A stretch of 64,000 bases of DNA from Melampsora larici-populina 98AG31. Taxonomy: Eukaryota; Basidiomycota; Pucciniomycetes; Pucciniales; Melampsoraceae. Numbering within the stretch: the first letter of the stretch is position 1; each line of letters starts with the position of its first letter. Below are positions 24,174 to 36,179 of this stretch, piece by piece. The DNA lies in assembly GCF_000204055.1 (NCBI RefSeq), contig NW_006768767.1:275757-339756 (forward strand), given 5' to 3'. The translations under genes and the position numbers were made by a program. Below the pieces are notes generated by a model. That model saw only the letters and a list, made by a program, of their open reading frames with translations, was not told the origin of the DNA and did no database searches.

Positions 24174-26334
24174 ATGATCAACATCTCCGCTCTAGACTCT
24201 AACATATTTCTATTGGCTCTAATCATTTCATTTATCATCATTTTATATCTATCTTTGATTCCAATTCCTATAAGAGGTATACCTTCAAACAAACCACTTA
24301 CTCCCTTTGGTGATCTGTTCAAATTGTACCCCCTTCCAAAGTTTACCAACATCAAGAATCAAACCTTTTCACGTACTAAAACATTGGCAGAAATCGGTGC
24401 AAGTTTCAAAGGAGCTAGATTGGTACAAGTCTCGATAGGACCAGCTGGAACTTGGATTAGTTCATGGTTTGGAAAATGTTGGGTGATTGTTAATGATCCT
24501 GATTTAGTGGTTGAGATTTGTCACAAGAGAGCAAATGATTTCCCGGATCCAGGTTTGGGATTAGATGTGTAAGTCTTCTTCTTTGGCTCAACTGATCCAC
24601 TATCCTTGAAAGTTAAGCTTTGGTTTGGTTTAGATATCGAGGAATTATTCCGAATGGACAACTTTCACTTCGAACTAACAAGGTCTTCAAACAACATCGT
24701 AGAGCGTACGTATTCCCGTTTCTTTCCTGGCTTCTTTTGTCGTCCTCTTTTGATTTATCAACTCGTTATAATTTTTCTTAGTATTGGAGCATCAATGACT
24801 TCCTCATATCTATCCAAGATCACTCCCAAGATAACTCGTTCTGTGACTGAACTCATCCAACTCTGTAAGTATCTCACTTTTTTTTCTTCTTGATTACGTT
24901 ACTGATCAACATAAAGTCTGATTGTCTGACATTTCTTGTGGGATTTGTGTTCATAGGGAAGATGAGATGTAAAGTTTTAGATCAGAGTGGAGAGTTATGC
25001 TTTAAAGCGGCGCAAGATCTGAGATTGAGTACAATGGTGAGGTGTTTTTGTGATAGTTTCTTCATCTCGGATTTAAATTAAACTTCAATTTTTGTACAAC
25101 AGGATACTATCTCAGATATCATTTTTGGTGAATCATTTGGAGTTACCTCTTCTCGTCTTGATCACCTAGAACGTTTAGCAAAAGGTCCAGTCACGGCAGA
25201 TGAGCGACCAAAGTTCCCTGGTTTAGCTCATGGCTTAAACCTAATTGTGGGAGATGTAGCAAAAGCCTTTATATCACCATCACCTAGACTGTTTTGGTTC
25301 TTTCGATCGATCTTGAATCGATTCGAACCTTCTCGTGCTTCTATTTTTTCATTCTTGGATCAAGCCGTTGAAAGTTCCAAAGCTTCAGATGGTGGTAGGA
25401 CTAGTTCGATTGTTGATCTCTTGGTTTCTGATCAACTTGAAGCTCAACGAAGAGGAGAGTCCGCTTTGAGTGATGTACGTTCATGAGCGTTATGTACCGT
25501 TGAATTCGCACTTCGCTCACACTGTTCTGTTGTGTTCTGGGAATATAGGCTGAGATCCGAGAAGAACTGTTAGTCTACTGGGTGGCAGGCCATGGTACGT
25601 TCTCTTGATTTATACCTTGCCCATCAACGTTTCAACTTTTCTAACATTATTCTTCTGAATTGATAGGTACAATGGCATGCACACTAGCATGGGCGGTTAA
25701 GCTATTAGCAAGCGCGCCTGAAGTCCAAAAACGATTGAAATATGAATTAATGATGTTCCTTCCGACACCTGAAGAGCGATCGCCTACTTACTCTGACTTG
25801 ACCAAATCAAGTCAAGATCTATCTTACCTCGATGCTGTCGTTCACGAGCTATTGAGGTGTGCAAGAACCTTGGCGGATGTATCGAGGGAGACGACCAGTG
25901 AGGTGATTCTTGCCGATACTGTTATCCCACCACGTACTACCATCGTCATGCCTCATGGCTACTGGGGAGATCGAAGCTTCAAGCCTGAACGATGGCTAGA
26001 TGCTGATGGTCGATTCGACTACCATAAACCTGGTCCTTTCCATGCTTTTGGACATGGTCCCAGGGGATGTTTCGGCCGAAATTTGGCAGTGAGTCTTCAA
26101 ATAACAAGATTTCGATATTCACACTCAAGCTGATCGAGATATATCTACTTCTAGCTACTCGAGATGAGATTGTATATTGCAATGCTATCGATGGAAATTT
26201 TCTTTGATCAAGTTCCTGATGGACTGGATACGATGGAATCGATCGAGCTAGTCGCCAATCATCCGGTTTCCTGCGTAGTTCGACCTCGTCTCTGGTCTGA
26301 GCTTGATCTTCATGAGGATAGCACGACTCCATAA
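24174..26334 (+). CDS. Cytochrome P450 monooxygenase
   Basis: Membrane-anchored haem monooxygenase of 549 residues. Exons: 24174-24568, 24634-24705, 24782-24864, 24957-25036, 25103-25474, 25549-25594, 25667-26088 and 26155-26334; all junctions are GT..AG and keep frame. An N-terminal hydrophobic anchor (FLLALIISFIIILYLSLI, residues 11-28) is followed by a proline-rich hinge (PIPIRGIP). Canonical motifs are present: I-helix AGHGT (347-351), ExxR as ELLR (410-413), PERW (456-459) and the haem loop FGHGPRGCFG (477-486) with Cys484 as the iron ligand. The segment between MPHG and the PERW motif is shorter than usual. The ATG at 24174 was chosen because it directly precedes the anchor. Substrate and CYP family cannot be told from sequence alone, and no biosynthetic cluster surrounds it. 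Confidence 0.93.
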
Positions 26335-27625
26335 TTTTATCTTTCCTCTGATCTCGTCTCCTTGGGTTCTTGGCATTCTCCTTCGTTTGACTCTCTCTTC
26401 CTAATCTAGCATTACTTTCGTATCGTTTCTCTCAGGTTAGAGACCCATCATAGATCTTCAGTTTCCATCTCATTCCAGCTTTGGTCCATGTGTGCTGCAA
26501 TCTGAATTCACATCTTGTGCTGGGATATCTTTGCAACTCATCTTTCTTTGTATCGTCTTTTTGTCGTTCTCAATTCCATATGTGAACTTCTTTTCTTCTT
26601 TTTACAATAGATGGGATAAACTGTGTTTCATAGGTTATGGTTCTTAATCTTCATCCAAAAAGTGTATATGAACGATTCTTTGTGATCTGCTCTTCAAATA
26701 GAATTCAAGCTCCCTGAACTGGGCATTTGATAAATTCAAAATTCATTTCTTTATTGCCTTGAAAACATTTGTCCAATTCAACTTCTTTCTGATTAACTCG
26801 CACCTGAGAAGTATCAAGGCATTAGCCATCATATTGAAATCAGGAGATATTTTGCAAATATCTGCAGCGATCAGGTCTTGGCGTTTTCCCTCCATTTCAC
26901 CTAGGGATTCTTTTGATCTCCAGCCAATTCAAGTAACGTAATAGCACAGTGAGAATGTTGCAGAAATGAGACAAAAAAACAGACTTTCAAGACTGCATAC
27001 ACGAGTCGTTTTTCCAGTAGGCCCTTCAGCATTCAAGCAATGACGTAGTTCATGTGATTTGTTGTCTGATAATAAAATTTGAGACGGATGTGTGAAGACC
27101 ATCAGGTCAGTTATAACTTATCTCCGCCAGATGTATGCATAGCAGCAAGGGACGGCTACTTGGAAGCGAAAAAAATTTATAGTTTCCGTTGGTCACAATT
27201 GTACATATCTTTGTCCTCGACAATCCCGCTACCAATGGGCAGGTGTATATCAATCACACGCTCCAATATGAGGAGACTTGGCTACATTATAAATGCTGTG
27301 AATTGTTTATCTCTGAAAACATTTACCTTTTCAAGTGATCAGGAGAAGATCATCTGACCCTCCCACATTGCACAAGACCAACGGACGTGTCTATCGATCT
27401 CTTTCGTTTCCCTGTTGGCAAATCTGACCACATATGATAATGAATTTCCTCTATATCTGATGGGGATAAATTGAGTTCAAGTTGAAAAACGACTGATGTA
27501 ATCAAATAAAGACTGCGCTCATCATTCTCTTACTCTAGAAAGGCTCGTAAGATATCATCCTACGTACTTTCACGCTATAATTGATTTAGGACTCCTTGAT
27601 TTACACCTGAGTTTATGACTGGATC
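26335..27625. other. Intergenic, no supportable gene
   Basis: 3' region of the P450 gene and upstream region of the beta-helix gene. Only short frames without motifs were seen. Confidence 0.4.
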
Positions 27626-29727
27626 ATGTCACAACGTATCATATTCATCATAAGATGCGCACTATTTCTTACGTTGATCTCTATGCAGAGATTTCTTCCG
27701 GTTAAAGCTGTTGAGTCTTGCTTTGTTATATTTTTCATCGTCAAAGAAGAATGGAAACCATATGTATTTCTGACTTTTCATCAATCCTCAGGGCTTTGAT
27801 TTGACTAAAGACAAGTCATCATTGAAACCCTATTCCGAATTAGGATGTCTTGGTAGTGATGCGACTGATGTTGAGGTGGATTTCTATTATCAGTAGAAGG
27901 ACTCAAGTGCAAACACGACTAAGAGTTTTTCGCAGTTACTTACCGTACTTTTTTCGATGCCAATGTCATGATAGATCAATCAATTATTTATAGAAGGTGG
28001 ACCATCAACCGAAGTGATCTTGTGCCCAAAAGCACGAATTCTTATCAAACAAACTATCAGGTTTACAGCAAGCAATCAATCTGTTAGTTTCCGAATTATG
28101 CTCAACATGTGATCTAATCCACTCATTATTATATCACCTTCTTCTACCTGTCGGCTAATTCAAGTCAAACCTGATGTCTGTTTTTGAAGCTCTACACACT
28201 AGGAATGCCGCTGGGGAATCGAAGAGCCACTCTAACTGTGGCATCAAAAGAAATCAGTACTGCGGTCGAGAGTTGTAATAAATGCCATTATGTTTATCTG
28301 GGCTATGTTCAAATCAATGGAAACAGGCCAAAGTTGGGAATGCGTCATGTAGAAGATGGAGGCTCAGCATTGGTGGAATTTGGAGGGAACTCGATTGGTC
28401 AAACAATTGATTCTGTTCGGGCTTATGAACCAAGAGGATGGTGCGTACTTCACGGCAGAGGTGAGTGTCAGATTAGATTTCCAATATCTTCTTAGCGATG
28501 AAATGGATAACAAACCACTAACATATTGAGCTATGTTTCCCCCTGCGTTATTTCGATTCCTAAGAGGGCACTACAGATGTAGATAATCCATCATGTGTCT
28601 CAATGACCATTCGAAATAATCAGATAGGACCATCTGGAAATTCGCCCAGTTTCTCTACAGAACCACGCGGCTTAGGCTTGACGAAGGATTATACATCTGG
28701 ACAATGGTCAGCGTTTCTTCTACATATCCTGATATTGAGATTGTAAAATTGAAGAAATATGCATCTCTTTCAACACATTTCGATAGGGCGGATGGTATTT
28801 CTCTAGCATGTACTCAAAGTCACGTGTATGGTAATAACATCACCGATGCGACCGACGGAGGTATTGTCCTCTTTGGAGCTCCGGGATCTCATATATACAA
28901 TAATAGAATTGTAGCTCAATCCCGTGTTTTAATGGGTGGTATCAATATGTAAGGCGGATTTTTGATTGTATCCTTTGTGGCCTTTGGGAACTGCGTGATG
29001 CAAGACCATCATCGTATGTTAAATATCTAGCTGACTCAGGACTGGTTGGTGTGGCGTGATGATAAGGGTAGATTTTGATCCTTACAAAGGCAATTTCACC
29101 GGCGTAGTTGTAGAAAACAATACGCTCCACACCGATGGCTCTATGATCAAAGTAGGAATCGCAATGGGAACAATGGTATGTCAAAGTTGTATATACTTTG
29201 CTCAAATAAACTTGTCAGTTTTGTGCTAATCGAGCGGATATTAGGTGTGGTGGTCAAAAAATTCAACTTCTCGTCGACCTTATAATGGAGTTGTTCAAGA
29301 TAATTATTTCACCTCAAGTAACGATGGATACTTTGGATACGGAATTGCTGTAGCAGGATATAATTCTACTGTTATTCAACGCAACACCTTCTCTCCCGAA
29401 GTCAAATTCGACGGTGTGATCACTCCGAAATGCATCCCAAGGCACACTCCGCCTAACCCACGTAATTTGACTTATGACCCCACGACTACTCACGATGTCA
29501 CAATTCAAGCTACAAGCAGTACTGACTCATTGTGCCATGTGATCTGCATTGGGCCCCTTGGTTCAGAAGGTGGTACCAGATTTGGTACGCGTCAATCTGA
29601 TACCAAACATTTGAAAGTCTCAAAGATCAAAACCAATAGTAGCCAAGACTCAAGAAGTTCACCTCGGAGATTTATTCCTCTCTTCACACCGCCAAAAATA
29701 CAACATCTTCCTTCGAGATCTACATAG
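27626..29727 (+). CDS. Secreted right-handed beta-helix protein (pectin-lyase fold)
   Basis: Predicted secreted protein of about 476 residues. Exons: 27626 to about 27709, 27792-27875, 27975-28082, 28190-28460, 28577-28706, 28787-28948, 29067-29175 and 29245-29727. The first exon encodes a signal peptide (MSQRIIFIIRCALFLTLISM); its 3' end is the least certain junction. Successive exons give conserved family blocks: CLGSDATDVE, VILCPKARI, the RFTASNQS..LYTLGMP hinge, INGNRP, YEPRGW, ADGISLACTQS, ATDGGIVLFGAPGSHIYNN and GGINMVDFDPY. These are the short N- and G-rich beta-helix turns of fungal parallel beta-helix proteins annotated as pectin-lyase-like. Whether it cleaves a plant polysaccharide is unknown; no catalytic residue can be assigned by eye. 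Several NxS/T sites fit secretion. The C-terminal 70 residues are Ser/Arg-rich and not part of the fold. Confidence 0.78.
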
Positions 29728-31154
29728 CATTACTGTGTGAGCTCTGTCTTGGTCTTTATCTCTTGTTTCAATATCTAGAGATCTTTATAAGTTATCCATC
29801 TGGTGCGAATTTGTTTCTGCGGTTCAGAGTAGACCCAAAGACATCTGAATCATTTATATGTCAGGAAACACTTGTATATACATAGACGTTTTAAGACATC
29901 ACTCCTATGTTGTAGCCAACAATTTTGCTCTACAAACCACACGTCTAAAATCTCATTTTTGAGCATTGAAAGAATGTCCTACATGTTCAATAGGCTTCTC
30001 TGATCACTTTCATTTATCAATTGAAAAATGAGTACTATGACTCCTGCTGAATTTAATTTGTACATAGGTTTCCTCACTCTGTGTCTTCTGTGTGTTTAAC
30101 CCAATGAAAAGAAATATGGTACCAACAATCTAAAAGTACACCTGTTGGCTTCAATGAAAGCTGTTGTGCTAAATTACATGTTGATCAAAGGAGAATAATT
30201 GAAAATATCATAGATGACCACCATCTTTCCTTGTGCACTTCAACAGCTGAAACCTCACATCTTTCACACCCTGACCATTCTTGAAGGTTTAAAGAATCTA
30301 TAACAATCTTCAAAGATTCTACAGACATGTATCACAACATTTTCTCAAGGGTTGTAAGTTTCACCCCAATCAAAACTATGAAGAATCTGAATTTCTCTTT
30401 CAAGTCCAGGCAAATGTTATATCTCAATTAAGTAGCAAGAAAATTCCTCCTTCATATACATTATCAAGAAAAAAGTACTGGATAATTAGATTCTTGGTCT
30501 TGAAAATCACACATATCATAGATGACTCAAAAATTATGAAACTGTGAGATGTGGGCTATCTTCCTCATCATTATATGCTCAATACGCATCACTAGAACCA
30601 ATTTTCGCCACATTATGTACACTTCTTTATACACTCAGTCTATGTATATATTACTGACACACACCAATTTTACCAAGTAAATGTGGAATTGGTTTACAAA
30701 AGAGGTAGAAACTTGAACTAGAGGTTGAGAGCCACAGTAATTATACAATCAAGTTTGTGATAATATTTTGATAACCTGTAAGGGAGTTTCTATACGTGAA
30801 ATTTCATTGAATACCAATGTTTCTTAAATTTCATGCTTTTTCAAACCAAGGTACAAGATGAATTCCAGGCTCATCATACATACTCAGACTTTTGAGATTT
30901 GAGACGTCTTTGAACTTTCAGATTTGTGCATCAAAGTTTCTCACAATAGCATCATCATCAGTAACTGATGTGGAGGTATCCATATCTCTGGAGTCTAACC
31001 ACATCTTAAGTTTCTAAAATACATTCAAACCCAATTGTTCCTATCTCAACTAATCCAAACTCTCATCACTAATAAACCAAAAAAACAGCATGCATAGTGA
31101 TACATATTTCAATTCTTCAAACTTTTTATCAAGCTTTTTTTACTTTTGCTTTTT
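29728..31154. other. AT-rich intergenic region
   Basis: Very AT-rich with no open frame of note. It separates the beta-helix gene from the convergent minus-strand acidic exons. Confidence 0.5.
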
Positions 31155-32116
31155 TTAAAATGATCTTAAAGCTTTTGAAAAACTACTTAATGCATTTAAA
31201 ATCAATTCATTCTTTTCTTGAGTTTGATTAACAGTTTGATCTCTATTCAATAAACTTTCATTTTCTTTTTGGTTTTCTTTTTCTTCTTTATTTAAATCAT
31301 CAACTTTTCCAACCTTTTCTTCATCCTAAACCATAAACCCACCAAGAAAAAAACACTCAATTAATCAGAAAAACAAACTTCAGAAAGAAAACAAAAGATT
31401 AAATGGATTTAATCAAATTGAAGTTAAACAAACCTGATTATCATTCAATCCATTCAACTTTTCTTGGTTTATAGTTGAAGATAACCGATCTTGTTTAATA
31501 GGAAGATCATTTTCATTTGTTCTTCTTGGTTCTTCTGATTCATCATCCTATCAAAAGAACAAAAAACCCAAAACTTAATCAACCAATTAAATCCAAAAGT
31601 AAAAAAATCAAAGGAAAATGCAAGAAATAAAAAGGTCTCGATAAATCAAATACATCATACCTGATCATCCAAACCAGAGTTTTCTTCATTTATAATCGGA
31701 GAAGAGCCAGGTATAGCAGGAAGATCGATTTCATCGATTTCATCTTCTTCTCCCTGTTCTTGTTGTAATTTCATTGGTTCATCATTCACCAAATGATCAT
31801 CACGATCTAAATCAATTTGATCAAATCGATTCGAGTCTTCATAAATCGCAGGTTCTGATCCATTTGGTGAATCTCCAATCGCAGGTCTATCTAAATCTAA
31901 ATCTTTTTCATTTTTTATCATTTTTCTCTTCCCTACGGTTTTTTCTTTCTATTTTTTCATTCATAAAAAAAACTTATTATAAATTGATTTAATTTATTCA
32001 AAAAAAGATTTGATTCTAAAAAATTAAAAATCAAATCTTACTTTTTTGATTTCTTCATCTTTATCATCATCAGAAAAATCAATTAAATCATAAGTATATT
32101 GAACCTTTTGATTCAT
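31155..32116 (-). CDS. Acidic low-complexity protein, or 3' exons of the CSN4-like gene
   Basis: Four exons on the minus strand: 32042-32116, 31661-31948, 31434-31547 and 31155-31325; all junctions are GT..AG and keep frame, giving 215 residues if translation starts at the ATG at 32116. The product is rich in Asp, Glu, Lys and Asn, with DLDLD, DEIDEIDLP and EEKENQKENE stretches, and is probably disordered. Exons 2 and 3 end with related sequences (INEENSGLDDQ and INQEKLNGLNDNQ), each preceded by a DLP motif and followed by an acidic DDE/DEE start, a sign of exon duplication. Only about 40 bases separate its ATG from the last stop of the upstream gene on the same strand, too little for a promoter. 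The exons may therefore be the acidic tail of that gene: a GTATCT donor at 32206 and an AG before 32134 would join them in frame. Confidence 0.5.
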
Positions 32117-32155
32117 TTTTATTAAAGTACGTGTACGTATTTCTCAAACTTTTCA

Positions 32156-33819
32156 TCAAATCAAAATAATCAAAGTTTTAAACGAGAAAAACTTACAGAT
32201 ACCAGAAGGATCCGATCCTTCTTTTCCAAAACCCTCATCCCTATCTGTCATCTTTCCTTTATCAATTTCTATCACATTAGGTTTTTCTTCATCAGGTTCG
32301 TTTTCAGATATATCAGGTGATATAGTGATCACACCAGTAACTGATGAATTAATACCAGATTTAAAAAGGTTTGGTTTACAAGAAGATAAAGTTGATAAAA
32401 GTAGTTTTTTTGACATGTTTTCAATTTGTTGTGTGATACCAAGTTCAACTTTATGATCATATCGAGTTAATCGAACATAAAAATCGTCTTTAGGATCTTC
32501 AGAAAGAATAATTTGTACTTTTAATGGATCGATTTCATTTCTTTCTTGAAGATATCTTTTGATTTCTTTTGGTTGATGAAAATCTAATAAGTTTAATAAT
32601 TCAGTAGATGAGATCTCATTGTGTTTGATAGATTGTGACCATAAGTTATGGGTTCTAATAAAGTTTATAAACGTTCCATTTGAAATCAAAGATTGAGGAA
32701 GTAAAGAAGCCAATGATTTGTAAGGTTTTGAGTGTGGTATAATGATAGAGTCAAGTAAAACGATTTCGAATGATTCCTTCAAGTATGAAAAGTCGGGTTC
32801 AACGAGATATCCTTGAACTTTTTGTAAATAAGATTGTCGAAGATGAGGTGGTGATATCATAGCTGAGATGATTCGCATGGTAATTAAATGAGTTCGTATG
32901 GTTTGATAATGATCATTATCTTTTTCTAACAATCGACTCAATAGATCAAAACATTTTACAAAACTCCTTGATGAAAATATAACCTAGCTGAACTAATCTC
33001 ACATTCCAATCGGATCACCTAAAAAACAAAACATGATCAGAACATGAAGATATATCAATTGAACTGAAACTTTCGTTTTAAAAGAGACTTACAGAATTTT
33101 CTGGGGATAATGAATTCGCATAATATAAGTGACGTTCGGCAAGAAGAAGATCTTCTTCTTCTAAGAAAATCAACACAAGCCTTAGATGAAAGATAGCTTG
33201 AACCCATTCACTAGAGATTCATATATAATCATAATACATTTCAATCAGTTTGTAGAATCCTCATCCAAAAGGAAGTTGAAAAAACGGATCGACTAACCTC
33301 TTAAATGAAAGTAAATTAGCTTCAAGTGATTCATAGGCAAGTGTTATGATTTGATGATCAATAAGATAATCAGTAATCGAAATGTGCATATAAGCCGCCC
33401 ATTCTTCATATTCAAGTTTAAAGTCAGGCTTAGCGGTTTGTTGAGTATATGTAAATTTCAAAACTTGACGAATGGCATGAATTTGTAAATCAAGGGTTGT
33501 TTGTTTTCTGATTGCTTGATGAATCCGAGCTAGTATGTTGAGTATGGTTGAGTGTGAAGATGTTGTTGATGTGATTGGTAGGATGAGATCCCATTCTGAG
33601 GATGAAGGGTTTTGAGAACGAACGATTGCTAGTAGACGAGCAGAATGTTGAGATGATAAGCTGTTGATTGGATTGAGATTAGTGTGAGTATCGATTGAGA
33701 AAGACTGAATGAAGAAAGTGAAGTGATTAGTGATTTGAAGAATGCTCTAGAGTGATAGACATAGTAATAGTATTGATGCTTACTTTGGTTTGATCGATTG
33801 GCTTCTTTCCTTGTTCCAT
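32156..33819 (-). CDS. COP9 signalosome subunit 4-like (PCI protein)
   Basis: Minus-strand exons: 33784-33819, 33298-33704, 33093-33210 and about 32197-33018. The order of features matches CSN4: an alpha-helical repeat region (YEEWAAYMHISITDYLIDHQ, LVLIFLEEEDLLLAERHLYY, LECEISSARLYFHQG, CFDLLSRLL) leads into a PCI-like winged-helix start (TFINFIRTHNLWSQSIKH then ISSTELLNLLD), which parallels the [20 protein letters not shown] region of known CSN4. CSN4 belongs to the complex that removes NEDD8 from cullins. After the PCI part there is an acidic extension not usual in CSN4. The frame is broken near 32960-32970, where reading through HQG gives a stop and the continuing homology lies in another frame, so either the allele is damaged, the assembly is wrong by a base, or there is an unrecognised splice. 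The identification is by eye and moderately sure. Confidence 0.55.
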
Positions 33820-34560
33820 TCCTTCAAACGATTGGATCGACTGGTGAAATGGTTTATGCCCAGACCGTGACTGAATTGTATCTTGATTTTCAAAAACTCG
33901 AAAACCGGCTCAGCAATTTGAAGCTTCTTTTGACTTTTTCAGTTTTGTTCATCAGTCTGACAGAACTATTCTGATCGAAACCCTTTGTCCATCCTTCTCA
34001 TCTCTGGACTCATGGTGTATCCAAATTGATCGAGTCAGTCTTGATTTACATAGTGGGATAACGCCTTATCGTTCCGTCACAGGCAAAGACCACCAAGCTT
34101 CAGTCGGCGAGATAGGAAGCTCAAGAGGAAAGGTGGACTACTTCACTTGGAACTTCAAAGTCAAAAGAACTGGGTGCAATATGTGAGACCTCTTTGACTG
34201 ATCCACAATCGAGCGATGGGTCAACACACCGTCACACATCACTTACTGCGGCCGAGGAGGGCGAAGCAGGGTAAACAACTCTCACAAGACATTCAACAAC
34301 AAGGGTGAATGATGCCAATAAGAACCCAGCCAACAACCCATAAGTATTTATTCCCGAGATCTGAAACTGCTAATATAAAATAACAAGACAACAAAGAGCA
34401 CATCATCACCAACAAAAGCCGTTTCTTGAGGAATAACTACTTGAAATAGATATCGAGGACAAGCTAGGTAGCGGAGGAGTAGGATGAGTTAAGAGGTAGT
34501 CGGAAAGAGAGAATTGAGACAGGACAATTTTCAGAGTTGGAGAGGTTCACCGCGTTCCCT
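33820..34560. other. Intergenic region upstream of the CSN4-like gene
   Basis: No reading frame with recognisable features. It contains the 5' flank of the minus-strand gene. Confidence 0.4.
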
Positions 34561-35053
34561 TTTGTGGCTGAACGCGACGTCATTTAGGGAGGCCTCTCCG
34601 GGTCCCCGCCCAACGAAAACCAAGCTACTGTTGGTCGTCGATAGCAGTAGTCGGACTTGATCCAATTACCAGGCATGTCCTTGAATGACATGACAGACAC
34701 ATATATACCACATCCTAACCGGTGGGGCATATATGGATCCAAACTACTCACGCGTCGAGGAAGCCCTGACGCGTCAGCTATTCGCAACGCCATCCATATG
34801 GAGAATGACGTGCAGGCACGTAGACAGTACCAATGAACTTCTTGTGCAAAGAATCGAATGTGCGCCTCGGTGATGCGAGAAACGAGACAGACCGAGTGGA
34901 GACGAGATGCAGAAAGATAGGGCAGATCGGTGCCGCTAGTTGATTTGTAACTTGATGTGTTCGATGCAACATACAGGGTACGCGGGTCGTTACTAGACCC
35001 AATGATGATGGGGGGTGCTCACTATGCTGGAGACGTTTGCAAAACAACACGAG

Positions 35054-35680
35054 TCAGGTTAGAGAAACAGATCGAGACCGGGTGGAAAGAACACTAACGC
35101 AGACATTTGCAGCCCTCCCAAGGTGCCACGAGCCGGTAAGAGGTCGTGGCGGTGATCGGAGGATATTAAAAATCTTCCCAGTGAATCGGTTTGTCGTACG
35201 AGACAGAACCCGAAGTGAACAGTGACTTGAATGGCCAATGGAAGCTTCATCCATGGCAGCGTAGCGAGAGCGTCGTATCGTCTCAAAAATGACTCCATAT
35301 AACAATGGACTAAAACCGAGCTTGTATCGGTAACGTGGGGAAAGGTCGATGAGGAAAAAACCGTGGGATGCGACAGCCGACTCTCGGGCATTCTTGCATA
35401 CAATCGGTGGCTCATGACTCGGACCCAAAGATATAACGACAGTCAAACAAAGATGTGCCCTGAAGGTAGAGATGCAAAGCGGGAATTAGTGAATGGACTG
35501 AATCAAAAAGAAGACTGCGAGGAAAATCAAGATGAAGGAAAGGACTGACTCTTATGCACACTCTGCTGACCACCGGAACCCGTGACAACTCTTGTGCCCG
35601 TCTGTACGACCCCCTGTGATCACAAAGCAAAACGATGAAGATAATGAGAGCATAAGCAAAAGTTGCGAGGAAGAAGTCAT
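35054..35680 (-). CDS. Possible small secreted protein gene (partial model)
   Basis: On the minus strand, an ATG at 35680 opens MTSSSQLLLMLSLSSSFCF, a good signal peptide, followed by a short Gly/Arg/Cys-containing stretch and a stop at about 35560. About 110 bases further an AG precedes a 110-codon open frame (PRYRYKLGFSP, SHCSLRVLSRTTNRFTGK) that runs to a GTTAGT donor near 35081. A GTCAGC donor near 35578 would join the two in frame. More exons may lie down to 34560. A TATAAATA box lies 150 bases upstream. It could be a rust secreted effector-like protein, but the competing frame in the second exon is also open, so the model is weak. Confidence 0.3.
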
Positions 35681-35828
35681 GATGATCAAATGCAATGAAA
35701 GGATGAGAGAATGAATGGATGAAGATGAAAGGTAAGCGAGATGGATGTAGCACTAACCAACTCTTCAATATGAGTTGCGAAGGGAACGAGTTGAGGAAAA
35801 AGCGAAACAGTTGGACGAGTGAGAACAG

Positions 35829-35836
35829 TATTTATA
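35829..35836 (-). promoter_or_regulatory. TATA box
   Basis: TATAAATA on the minus strand, about 150 bases upstream of the signal-peptide ATG at 35680. Supports minus-strand transcription there. Confidence 0.4.
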
Positions 35837-36179
35837 GTGATGAAGTTCAAGTGGATGACGCGTCCTTTGGGAGTGACTGCGGCGCATCTGTAACCCTGCG
35901 CATGATATGAAACAACACATGCAGCGTCGGTTATTCTTCATGCAGTCAAAACACAGAACAAGGGGTCTTTAGTCAGATCTCTTTATGAACCGAATGGCGT
36001 GATCGAATGACTGCTTCCGACATCCGGCAATAACCCTACAAACTGCACACTACCAACTGCAATCCAAAGTGGATACTAGATTTATCATTGGCTTGTTAAT
36101 GTATTGAAGGAAATCGAGTTGAAAACCCCCTTGGAATTAAACCAAACCACGACGATCAATCTTAAGCAAAAAAGAAAAG

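Noticed and set aside
34560..34620. GGGTCCCCGCCC-type sequence as part of a tRNA or rRNA gene
   Set aside because: No cloverleaf arms or T-loop consensus could be formed and no rRNA core motif is present.
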